From contig OZ253474.1 of assembly GCA_965261695.1 (NCBI GenBank), forward strand, positions 1,302,001 through 1,366,000: 64,000 nucleotides of DNA. Reading direction: 5' to 3'. The notes under the pieces are model-generated. The model searched no databases. It worked only from the letters and a program-made list of their open reading frames with translations, and was not told the DNA's origin. This stretch comes from Bin5 sp965261695. GTDB lineage: Bacteria; Chloroflexota; Anaerolineae; Caldilineales; Caldilineaceae. This document shows positions 19,201-25,703 of the stretch, in pieces. The first letter of the stretch is position 1. Each line of letters begins with the position of its first letter. Both the position numbers and the translations under genes were made by a program.

Positions 19201-19768
19201 AAGCCCAACCCGGTCCGCGTTTGAATGGATGCCTGCACCCGTGACTTGGTTGTCCACCTCGTCCATGCAGAATAGGGCAGAGACTCGGGTAGGAGATTCA
19301 TATGCCAATCCTACGGAAGCTGACATCGTTCTCCAACTGCTTGATAAGATGGAGGAGAAGTGCCGGGAGCGCAGACGAAGACCATCGGTTGGGGTGATTA
19401 GCGGATATTTAGGTCAGGTGGAACGACTCTCCATGCGCATTGACCCCAAAGACAATGGCCGATGGCGGAACCTTCAGATAGAGATTGCAACCGTGGACTC
19501 TTTTCAGGGACGTGAGTGTGACGTGGTGGTGTACTCGACGGTGCGTTCTAACAAGGAGCAGAGAATCGGTTTCTTGAAGGACCGGCGTAGAATTAACGTA
19601 GCCTTGTCCCGGGCCCGTGAACTACTTGTGATTGTCGGGGACAATTATATGATGGAAACCGCCACTATTGGAACTGACTTGAACCCGTTCGCCTCCGTTC
19701 TCAACTATATCCGGTTGCACTCAGACGAATGCAAAATTTTCCAACCAAGTTCGGTGGAGTTGCTGTGA
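16229..19768 (+). CDS. Ser/Thr protein kinase fused to Upf1/DNA2-like SF1 helicase
   Basis: 1179 residues. Residues 17-265 form a complete Hanks-type kinase: IGNGRMSSV P-loop (23-31), VAVK Lys47, HRDIKPSN (141-148), DFG (161-163), SPEQ (187-190). Residues about 275-480 are unrecognised, followed by an OB-like strand region (VGNLVRIRGRVVEV, 494-507). The SF1 helicase has GPPGTGKT (608-615), VDEAG (888-892), GDERQLPP (913-920), QYRMHP (965-970), VDSFQGRE (1089-1096) and NVALSRAR (1123-1130), all intact. An acidic, probably helical insertion separates motifs Ia and II (about 690-850). AGGTGA precedes the ATG. The stop overlaps the next gene. It resembles no housekeeping enzyme. A sensor-kinase/helicase defence effector is likely by analogy with kinase- and helicase-containing phage defence systems. 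Confidence 0.88.
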   Translation: MMVSQKPVREKIIAERYALQDQIGNGRMSSVYLALDRASENSQVAVKILNTSHTDEIKRELFKRETSALKRLRHPNIVGLLNSNWSEPEESFYLVLEYLPYSLDRYLKGELRSQLGKLDSYRVMRELAEALAHAHSENVIHRDIKPSNILFDSIGRPKLTDFGISKLITQLTVGETLAGFWSSGYASPEQRAGATTGPESDIYSLGSVFFHLLTGQEPPPEGPTPEMVDEWVDRLPPLRNVLKRMLAHKPEQRISSGAALLSALDVTRRYETLPRHFLILTNTAIRDVVSSGYATAGDIQSVADALIEDLGGMELEDVYIRRDQRDKKDVIILGDSLRLICAPHENGDALAIKAVHTPYLPHLEGEKRRSMLYRAMWEPVDSEFRSGEDKFNLAEAADELISLLAKLDTYETVGAVSKGRRLSRRDFIEHWNIALRKNRSQIEGQAPELRYSEVIEAPDYLQLTLTNPPRDNLNWEDGTPLAVRQSTQTRSLPVGNLVRIRGRVVEVARQSNRFRRDGSTVPDIPKKGLLTVNVTEALSANTRQQNAVNAFLHDQMVNPDLARVIVDPSNATQISGMSLEYFQTWLSDDKKEAVRRAVSSNELFLIQGPPGTGKTSVIAEIVLQVLKRDPSTRILLTSQSNVAVDHALTQIAEAAGDPPPEMVRIGRSEKIGHGGENWTLDELASLLRQEVLEKCAPELANLRLAERQARRAIKATEAVPDSELESTGELEEWIAEAKEITEQLREYRHEQSTLGSEASDTTKDAIADEVEQTQAELKDHLTTLNELLTEPIDTHNMSDEDVLAEIIRAAAPSSQSESEAEDPAMQKLHRVQELRRTLTDWTKVVGRTQDFQDLIGSSSRVVAATCLFSGKQRKQAQTGEARFDWAIVDEAGRATVPEVLIPIVQSERVILVGDERQLPPMVEDGIGELSDDSLDEHSLDTSLFQTIVEQAEESGHNYLASLRTQYRMHPAIGNLVSNVFYEGKLKNEERRSPTRSAFEWMPAPVTWLSTSSMQNRAETRVGDSYANPTEADIVLQLLDKMEEKCRERRRRPSVGVISGYLGQVERLSMRIDPKDNGRWRNLQIEIATVDSFQGRECDVVVYSTVRSNKEQRIGFLKDRRRINVALSRARELLVIVGDNYMMETATIGTDLNPFASVLNYIRLHSDECKIFQPSSVELL

Positions 19769-21282
19769 ACAATCCCCGAAATGAAATTGACGAAGTTGCC
19801 GCTCGGGCAAAACGCCGGTTCCCGGACCACAGGGTGGACTGCGTTTTTCATGTGTGTTTGCCAGTTTATGAGCTTCGCTTGAAGGCAATGGAAATTGCTG
19901 AGGCTGAACTTTCCACTCCTGCCAGATTCGTGCTGCAATTGTCAAACCTCAGCGTAGCGAAGCCAGCGGAAATTGGCAGACTATTGGGTATATCAGACCA
20001 TTATGTGGCAGGTGCAGCGGCTGAACTTCTCGGCGAAAATCTGGTTATCCAGTGGCCTGATCTCAGTATTAGCATCACAGACCGGGGGAAACAGGTCCTT
20101 AGCGATGGCGGTAAGACTCGCCGCCCGAGAAATACACACTTCAATGTCCCCTATGATCCCCTCACTAAGAAAATCATCGACATAGACATAGATCTGCTGA
20201 TAGACAGAAATGATGTGAGGAAAGACGGCCTCTTTATTGCCCCCACTAGTCCTCGAAGGCCGCGCCTCAGCAACATCCGCATTGAAGAGGTCAGGGAATA
20301 TCATCGTTTCTTCGGGAGGTGGCGCGAAAAGACAGAGATGATCGAAATCTCTGCAATCAAAGAAACGAGACTAAACTACAGAAATGATGTCATTCTGGTA
20401 AAATTGGATGGGCCCAATACCTCAAAGCCGATATTCTCTGCGTACCGTTCTCAACAGTACCTTGAGGAGGAATCTGCATCGATACAGAGGTTGGCGGACC
20501 GCGGCGCTAGCTTAGTACCAGAGGATTTGCAGGCGGAGCCAACCACTCCTCGTGTTCAACCCCCATCCCTCTCTCAAGAAGAGTCGGTCCTTCTTGAGGA
20601 AATTGGTAGCCTCGACCATGATGTTGGCGAGGCCGAGCGCGCTGTTGCGGAGGCCAAAGCAACTCAGGGGACTACTCAAAACGCTCGAGAACGCGCTAAC
20701 CTCGAAGCCCGCATACAGAAGCTCGAGGCAGAAAAGCAAGAATTGAATAGTAAGTTGACTGAGCGTGAGGGCGAACTAAACACGCTGACTATAGGACAAG
20801 TCTATCGGCTCAAAACTGAAGATCACCGACATCTATTGCTCCATGCCATCACTCAAGCTTCTTCTGAGCTTACGCTGGTGTCAGCGTGGATAAGACCCAG
20901 CGCATTTGACGGTGAGCTTTGCCGGATGTTGGCGGCTGCTATTTTCAGGGGGGCAAAAGTGCGCATTGCCTGGGGATTAGGCACACGCAGACGTGATCCT
21001 GAAGGGGCTCGTAACAGAGAATTGGGTAACGATGCCCTCGCAGCGCTGGAACGGCTTATTCCGGGAAATCTCAAGGGGAATTTGACTGTTAAGCGCACTG
21101 AAACCCATCAAAAGTTCATCATATGCGACAATCTATTCTGTGCAGCAGGGAGTTTTAACTGGCTCTCATACCGCGGAGAGCTTGACCACGGGTACCGTCA
21201 GGAAACAAGCAGATACTCGGAGAGGCAGGAGGAAATCGATTTCTGGAAAAGGATCGCTGAGGAGCTTTTCCAAGGATATTGA
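19765..21282 (+). CDS. Winged-helix / coiled-coil / phospholipase-D-like protein coupled to the kinase-helicase
   Basis: 505 residues from the GTG at 19765, favoured because GGTGGAG sits 5 nt upstream and because GTGA overlaps the preceding stop (translational coupling). The longer frame from 19729 lies inside the kinase-helicase gene. A winged helix is likely at about 40-110 (AEIGRLLGISDHYVAGAAAE). Residues about 270-335 are strongly helical and charged (ARIQKLEAEKQELNSKLTER), a probable coiled coil. The C-terminus has one HKD motif (HQKFIICD, 448-455) followed by GSFNW, as in PLD-family nucleases that dimerise to form an active site. DrmC of DISARM and several other defence systems also pair a helicase with a PLD protein. 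A nuclease effector role is inferred. Confidence 0.82.
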   Translation: MNNPRNEIDEVAARAKRRFPDHRVDCVFHVCLPVYELRLKAMEIAEAELSTPARFVLQLSNLSVAKPAEIGRLLGISDHYVAGAAAELLGENLVIQWPDLSISITDRGKQVLSDGGKTRRPRNTHFNVPYDPLTKKIIDIDIDLLIDRNDVRKDGLFIAPTSPRRPRLSNIRIEEVREYHRFFGRWREKTEMIEISAIKETRLNYRNDVILVKLDGPNTSKPIFSAYRSQQYLEEESASIQRLADRGASLVPEDLQAEPTTPRVQPPSLSQEESVLLEEIGSLDHDVGEAERAVAEAKATQGTTQNARERANLEARIQKLEAEKQELNSKLTEREGELNTLTIGQVYRLKTEDHRHLLLHAITQASSELTLVSAWIRPSAFDGELCRMLAAAIFRGAKVRIAWGLGTRRRDPEGARNRELGNDALAALERLIPGNLKGNLTVKRTETHQKFIICDNLFCAAGSFNWLSYRGELDHGYRQETSRYSERQEEIDFWKRIAEELFQGY

Positions 21283-21429
21283 ACTTCCGGGCAGCCAGGC
21301 TGGACGATATCAATAATTATTTCGATTAGGTTCATTCTGACGCTATGATCCTTTGGGACACACTCCCTGTCGGACGGTACGCGCAGCGCCCGGGGGACCA
21401 GACCCGCCGGTAACGTGTGGAGAAGGCAA

Positions 21430-21460
21430 GGCCCCCGTTGAGATTGCGGGGGCCTCTTGT
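21430..21460 (+). terminator. Rho-independent terminator after the kinase-helicase/PLD operon
   Basis: GGCCCCCG (21430-21437) pairs perfectly with CGGGGGCC (21447-21454) around a 9-nt loop, followed by TCTTGTTT. It lies 148 bp after the PLD gene's stop and inside the right inverted repeat, so the operon has its own termination signal. Confidence 0.75.
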
Positions 21461-21626
21461 TTAGGGATAAAGCGGCGCCGGCGAAGATAGCCGAAAGCGA
21501 GCTTGAGTCGGCGGCGTGACCCGAAGCAGCCGTCTTTCCACTCCCATTCTCCAATGTCCCCCACTTCCCCGCAATGTTCTGAACAATTGTTGCCACACCG
21601 TTACCAACAGACTGTGACTGTGTTTT
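21461..21626. other. Spacer between terminator and right inverted repeat
   Basis: No supportable gene. A 73-codon minus-strand frame (21343-21564, WEWKDGCFGSRRRLKLAFGY) runs through the terminator; I could not assign it, and it may be a decayed remnant. Confidence 0.4.
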
Positions 21627-21884
21627 GACCCAGGGTAATTGCATCTGATTGGGGTAAGACCTCGCAAAGCTGCCTAAACACATTCCAGTTCTGGGACAGA
21701 CACTGAAAACTGTACGAATCATGGCACTCAGACTAAAAATCTAACCGTTCTCGGCGATTGATGGCCTTTGTAATGGCAAAATACCTTCATCATTCAGCAG
21801 GCTGACAGCGATCTCCATTTGTTATCACACTCTCTTGTGCGAAATTCTGACGGAATTGGGATACAGATTTGGATGCGATTGCCT
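21627..21884 (-). repeat. Right arm of the long imperfect inverted repeat
   Basis: The reverse complement of this stretch follows the left arm (15871-16136) from its outer end (GGCAATCGCATCC at 21884) to its inner end (ATGCAATTACCCTG near 21630), including the 21-bp identical block at 21714-21734. Neither arm encodes an intact protein, though both translate to similar broken peptides (GNRI.IC.PIPSE). They could therefore be two inverted remnants of one decayed gene rather than true transposon ends. Confidence 0.8.
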
Positions 21885-21927
21885 TGCGCAGACAAAACGC
21901 AGCTATGTACTATTGGCGAGAGTCGCT

Positions 21928-22212
21928 ATGATGATAAAAGGCTTCAGAGACCGGAAAACTGAGAGGTTCTTCGCTGGTCGGCGAGTTCGGGATTTTCAGA
22001 GCTTCGCAGAACAAGCTGCCCGCCGAATGACAGTCTTGGACAACGCTGAGTCTCTCCAGGACTAGGCTGGCCTGCCCAGCAATAGATTAGAGTCGTTGTC
22101 AGGCAATCGAGATGGTGAGTACAGTATTCGGATCAATCGACAATGGCGAATATGCTTCCGCTGGGGGGATGACAGGCCCTACGACGTGGAGATGGTAGAC
22201 TATCACCAATGA
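21928..22212 (+). pseudogene. higB: HigB-family toxin interrupted by an in-frame amber codon
   Basis: Starting at ATG 21928 the frame encodes IKGFRDRKTERFFAGRRV, RDFQSFAEQAARRM and SLQD, a typical HigB/RelE-fold N-terminus. A TAG stands at codon 46 (22063-22065). The same frame then continues without any shift through AGLPSNRLESLSGN, YSIRINRQWRICFRW and DVEMVDYH to TGA at 22210. That is exactly the expected 94-residue toxin. A single base change of a Leu codon would explain the stop. The gene overlaps higA by ATGA. Either the toxin is dead or the amber is suppressed or recoded; inactivation is the simpler reading. Confidence 0.85.
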
Positions 22213-22526
22213 GGATCTTAGAAATGAGCGTAACCAACGGTATGCGGCCTGTGCATCCCGGTGAGATATTGGGTGAGGAACTGGAAGAACTTGGCATGTC
22301 GGCGGAGGCGCTGGCCACCGCGCTGGATATTCCAACAGCCCGAGTCACGAAGATCCTGGAGGGAGAGCGCGGGATGACCGCCGACACAGCGCTGCGCCTG
22401 GCCCGCTATCTGGGTACAACCCCACAACTATGGTTGAACCTGCAGAAGACCTTTGAGTTGCGGGTGGCAGAGATCGAGAGGGGCAGAGAGATCGCTGAAC
22501 GTGTACGCCCCAGAGAGACGGCTTAA
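22209..22526 (+). CDS. higA: HigA-family antitoxin (XRE-type)
   Basis: 105 residues. MRPVHPGEILGEELEELGMS, then ATALDIPTARVTKILEGERG and RLARYLGTTPQLWLNLQK, is the standard HigA helix-turn-helix antitoxin. It starts within the toxin's stop (ATGA); an internal ATG at 22224 with GAGG upstream is an alternative start. It normally binds and neutralises HigB and represses its own operon. The intact antitoxin beside an interrupted toxin suggests a decaying or domesticated module next to the inverted-repeat island. Confidence 0.9.
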   Translation: MRILEMSVTNGMRPVHPGEILGEELEELGMSAEALATALDIPTARVTKILEGERGMTADTALRLARYLGTTPQLWLNLQKTFELRVAEIERGREIAERVRPRETA

Positions 22527-23127
22527 TTCACAGGAGCGAACGCAACCCGGAACGCCAAGAAAGCGGGCGCGCCCCACAAAGTCACCGGCAACTGTTTTTG
22601 GGTGCAGCCCAAATTTTAGGGAAACGTGTCCTTGGGGTCGTGGGCCTTTCGCCCGCAGCCGTTTTCGGCTCCCGCGCCTGTTGAAGAACTGCTCCAGGAG
22701 GTGACTGATGCAGGTTCCCTGTGGGCAGAGCCGAACCGCAGTTCGCCCGATTCTCCTGAATGAAGAGGCCGCCTGAGCCGCTGCCGTCAACTGTCTCCAT
22801 CACTTCAACTTCATCAACTATAGTTCAGTCAGGTGCTGAGAATCCTGTCTTTCAGAGCAAGTCAGAAACCCACCCCCATTCTGAAATGCACCCTGGGATT
22901 CCCAGGAACTGCAACCGCCCCGATTTTGTAGTACAATTGTGCGCAAGACGAACGAGCGCAGCCGCGGCCCTGCCGCAACTGCATACCGATTTCAAATGAA
23001 TACCATGCCATTTTACACATCCCGCGCCCGGCGCGGGGGAGCCACGCGCAGCAAACTGCTGCCCTCCCTGCCCAGCCGGTGCCGCAACAATCCGTTGCCC
23101 GCCATTCCCGAAAAAGCCATTTTGGGA

Positions 23128-23329
23128 CGAAGAATGACGAAAAATGACGAAAAATGACGAAAGAACACGCCCAAACGTGCCCGAACGTGTCCGAACACGA
23201 AAAAAAAAATTGGCGCGACCAAACGCGACTAAACGCGACTAAACGCGACTAAACGCGACCTGGCGCGCTCGAACACGCTCGCAAACGCTCGTAACTGCAC
23301 GCAAACGCTCGTAAACGCTCGTAACTGCT
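23128..23329. repeat. 10-bp phased short-repeat block in copy 1
   Basis: A run of near-decamers keeps one 10-bp register for about 200 bp: AAAAATGACG units, then AACGTGCCCG-type units, an A tract, AAACGCGACT four times, then AAACGCTCGT variants. A and G/C tracts recur once per helical turn, which would favour intrinsic DNA curvature or a phased array of protein sites. Confidence 0.75.
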
Positions 23330-23520
23330 TACATGGCACACCTGACCTGCGCGCCCCGCACGTCGCCTGCAAGCGGCCCATAAGCCCGGACGCAGCCGAA
23401 ATTTCGCCCCTATTCTTGGATTCACCCGCGCGAGGCGCCGATACCGGAACTTCAACAGTGTCTCAACGAACGCCACTCTGTGCGTTTTGTGCGTTTTCAG
23501 TACTCAGAGTGATTGCGATG

Positions 23521-23675
23521 CTGTAAATCGTGGTGCGCGGACGGAAAAAGCGCAGCCCAATTGCTCAGCGCTGACGCGCGCTTCCCTTGCATGGGTGCAT
23601 CCCAGTTTTCTTGAGAATGAAAAGGGTAGACGAGGAGTTGGGGATAAGAAGAGCAAAGGGCGCGCGCCGGCGATG
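23521..23675. mobile_element. 155-bp insertion in repeat copy 1 with possible 6-bp target duplication
   Basis: Copy 2 reads GTGATTGCGATGCCCGCACT without a break. Copy 1 has the same left side ending GCGATG at 23520, then extra sequence ending in a second GCGATG (23670-23675) before CCCGCACT resumes. No terminal inverted repeats or gene were seen in the insert. Confidence 0.5.
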
Positions 23676-23776
23676 CCCGCACTCCGCACGACTCTGCTCA
23701 GTCATACCTGGCTTCAGCTGCTTAAACCGCTTGGCTTGACTTGTCGCACAATAATCTGGGACGTCCCCCTGTTATC

Positions 23777-24151
23777 TCAGACCGCATAGCGGGCCGCCGC
23801 CGACTCGTCGATCTCGACGCCAAGGCCAGGCTCCTGTGGCGCGGCAAAACGACCCTCTTGCGGCGTCGGATAGGAGCGGGCGATGTATCCCTTCCAGGCG
23901 TGGGCCCCGTGGCTGTATTCCATGATCTGAAAGTTGGGGATCGCCAGCAAGTAGTGGATCGTCGCGGCCACGGAAAGGATGCCGCCGCCGCCCACGTGAG
24001 GCGCAATCGGCAGGTTGAAACTGTCGCACAGGGCGGCGATGCGCTTGCCCTCGGACAGGCCGGTGCGGGCGACATCGGGCATGGCCACGTCGAATCCGCG
24101 CAGCGCGATCCAGTCGCGCCACTCCCAGACGGTGCGCAGCCGCTCGCCCAT
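23777..24151 (-). pseudogene. C-terminal fragment of an enolase-superfamily (MR/MLE) enzyme
   Basis: The frame encodes the last third of a mandelate-racemase/muconate-lactonizing-type barrel: MGERLRTVWEWRDWIALRGF, DVAMPDVARTGLSEGKRIAA, PIAPHVGGGGILSVAATIHY, and a normal C-terminus ending GVEIDESAAARYAV. The N-terminal cap and the catalytic Lys and metal-binding Asp/Glu of the first barrel half are missing. Homology stops just upstream of the GER motif near 24163. It abuts repeat copy 1, whose boundary lies 16 bp beyond its stop. Truncation linked to rearrangement at the repeat is plausible. Confidence 0.75.
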
Positions 24152-24163
24152 GGCTGCGGCAAA

Positions 24164-24463
24164 GCGCCCACGACCGGGTTGCGGGCGCGGTCGCAGTCAG
24201 CACGCGTCACCTACAGTGACGGGCGTACGCTTGTTTGGCGTTGCTTGACCATAGTCAGCCCGTGCGCTATAATCTGATGAACTTTGGTCGGCACGGAATT
24301 TCTATACCCCCAGCGCCGGGCCGGGAACGCACACGACAGCGGTTCATCACCGATTTTTACATGACATTTGCAGACAGGTTTCACTATCTCGCCGCTTCAC
24401 CCAAGACAACTGTCCAAACCGCCGCTCAAAAGAGAACACCTATAGACAGAGAGCACTGTAAAA
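24164..24463. other. Intergenic leader of the cox-like operon
   Basis: No gene seen. It holds the promoter at 24245-24273 and a roughly 190-nt leader before coxG. Two short frames here lack family similarity. Confidence 0.5.
24245..24273 (+). promoter_or_regulatory. Strong sigma70-like promoter for the cox-like operon
   Basis: TTGACC (24245-24250), a 17-bp spacer and a perfect TATAAT (24268-24273), followed by an open leader into coxG at 24464. This is the best promoter match I found in the window. Confidence 0.65.
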
Positions 24464-25180
24464 ATGGTTAAACTGGCAGGCTCACATGAATTCGACGCAC
24501 CCAAAGACGCGGTTTGGGAGGCGCTCTTGGATCCCGATGTGCTTTCGCGGATTCTGCCCGGCTGTAAGCAGTTGGACAGGACTGCGGAAAACGAGTTCAA
24601 AGGCGAAATCAGCATCCGCGTAGGGCCGGTCCAGGGCAACTTCAATGGCAAGGTCAATCTGAAAGAGATCGATCCCCCCAACGGCTACCGGATGGAGCTT
24701 GCCGGGCAGGGGCGTCCAGGGTTCGTCAAAGGCGCAGGCTCGCTGCGGCTGGAAGGGGACGGGCCGACGACTCTGCATTACGAGGGCGATGCCCAATTGA
24801 GCGGGCGCATTGCCAGTGTGGGACAACGTCTGGTCGACAGCACAGCTCGTTCGCTGACCCGCCAAGGGATGCAATCGCTGGAAAAGATCATCGCGGCGCG
24901 GCTGCAACCGGCAGAGCCGGAAACCGCGGCCGGTGCTGCACCATCACCGTCGAACGGCACCGAAGCAGCCTCCGAGCCGCGCGCGCCGGAACCGCCGCCG
25001 CAGCCCGACATTTCCCCGCCATCGACAATGGAAGTGGGCGTCAATGTGGCCAGAGACGTCGTATCAGACCTGGCACAGGAGTTCAAGGACAATCCTAACA
25101 GCCGCAGAATCCTTTACCTTCTGGCCGGGTTCGCCGCGATTGTTTGGATGTGGCGTCAACTTTTCGGCAAGGCTAAATAG
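24464..25180 (+). CDS. coxG: CoxG-like SRPBCC protein with C-terminal membrane anchor
   Basis: 238 residues. Residues 1-145 are a START/SRPBCC domain of the carbon-monoxide-dehydrogenase subunit G type (LAGSHEFDAPKDAVWEALLD, LSRILPGCKQL, GEISIRVGPVQGNFNGKV). A Pro/Ala-rich linker and a C-terminal hydrophobic segment (ILYLLAGFAAIVWMW, about 216-230) follow, ending in a Lys-rich tail. In Oligotropha the CoxG tail anchors the CO dehydrogenase to the membrane; the same role is inferred here. It is the first gene of the operon, 40 bp before coxS. Confidence 0.87.
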   Translation: MVKLAGSHEFDAPKDAVWEALLDPDVLSRILPGCKQLDRTAENEFKGEISIRVGPVQGNFNGKVNLKEIDPPNGYRMELAGQGRPGFVKGAGSLRLEGDGPTTLHYEGDAQLSGRIASVGQRLVDSTARSLTRQGMQSLEKIIAARLQPAEPETAAGAAPSPSNGTEAASEPRAPEPPPQPDISPPSTMEVGVNVARDVVSDLAQEFKDNPNSRRILYLLAGFAAIVWMWRQLFGKAK

Positions 25181-25220
25181 TTCATAGATTCTACAAAACT
25201 CCAAAAGAGGAGGAAGCTCC

Positions 25221-25688
25221 ATGGGTATATCCATCGAACTGGAGGTCAATGGCGCCAGCGTCAGCAAGGAAGTTGAGCCAAGGCTGCTTCTTGCGCACCT
25301 GCTGCGTGAGGAACTGGGCCTGACCGGCACGAAGATCGGCTGCGACACCAGCCAGTGCGGCTCCTGCACCATCCTGCTGGATGGGAAGGCGGTCAAGTCC
25401 TGCACGGTGCTGGCGGTCCAGGCGGACGGCAGCGAAATCTCGACAATTGAGGGCTTGGCCGACGGGGAATATCATCCGATGCAGCAGGCCTTCTGGGACA
25501 ACCACGGTCTGCAATGCGGCTTCTGCACACCCGGCATGATCATTTCCTGTATTGACCTGCTGAGCACGAACCCTGAGCCGAGCGAAGATGAGATTCGCCA
25601 CGGGCTGGAAGGGAATTTGTGCCGCTGTACCGGTTACCATAACATTGTGCGCGCGGTGCAGGCTGCCGCCGAGACCATGAACGGTTAA
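25221..25688 (+). CDS. coxS: Molybdenum hydroxylase [2Fe-2S] small subunit (CoxS type)
   Basis: 155 residues. The plant-type ferredoxin cluster ligands are in GCDTSQCGSCTILLDGKAVK followed by SC. The second, alpha-helical [2Fe-2S] site has CGFCTPGMI and CRCTGYHNI. All eight cysteines are present. It passes electrons from the molybdenum centre of CoxL to the flavin of CoxM. AGGAGG lies upstream of the ATG. coxL begins 15 bp after its stop. Confidence 0.95.
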   Translation: MGISIELEVNGASVSKEVEPRLLLAHLLREELGLTGTKIGCDTSQCGSCTILLDGKAVKSCTVLAVQADGSEISTIEGLADGEYHPMQQAFWDNHGLQCGFCTPGMIISCIDLLSTNPEPSEDEIRHGLEGNLCRCTGYHNIVRAVQAAAETMNG

Positions 25689-25703
25689 AGGAGGGAGCAG
25701 AAT

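Larger units (their letters stand above)
22601..23760. repeat. Long non-coding repeat, copy 1
   Basis: The stretch is clearly homologous, in the same orientation, to 56748-57790. Shared landmarks in order are GTTGAAGAACTGCTCCAGG, CAGAGCAAGTCAG, GATTTTGTAGTACAATTGTG, CGCAGCCGCGGCCCTGCCGC, GCAGCAAACTGCTGCC, the 10-bp phased block, CGCCTGCAAGCGG and CACAATAATCTGGGA. No frame has coding character shared between copies. Copy 1 carries a 155-bp insertion (23521-23675). It separates higA from an MR/MLE gene fragment. Confidence 0.85.

Noticed and set aside
21343..21564. Minus-strand frame WEWKDGCFGSRRRLKLAFGY as a gene
   Set aside because: It overlaps the terminator and could not be linked to any family.
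23013..23222. Small minus-strand frame through the phased block (repeated Phe/Ser/Val-rich pattern)
   Set aside because: It reflects translation of the decamer repeat; no ribosome site, and the frame is not kept across the rest of the repeat.
23128..23329. Possible CRISPR array
   Set aside because: Units are about 10 bp, contiguous and without spacers; no cas genes are nearby.
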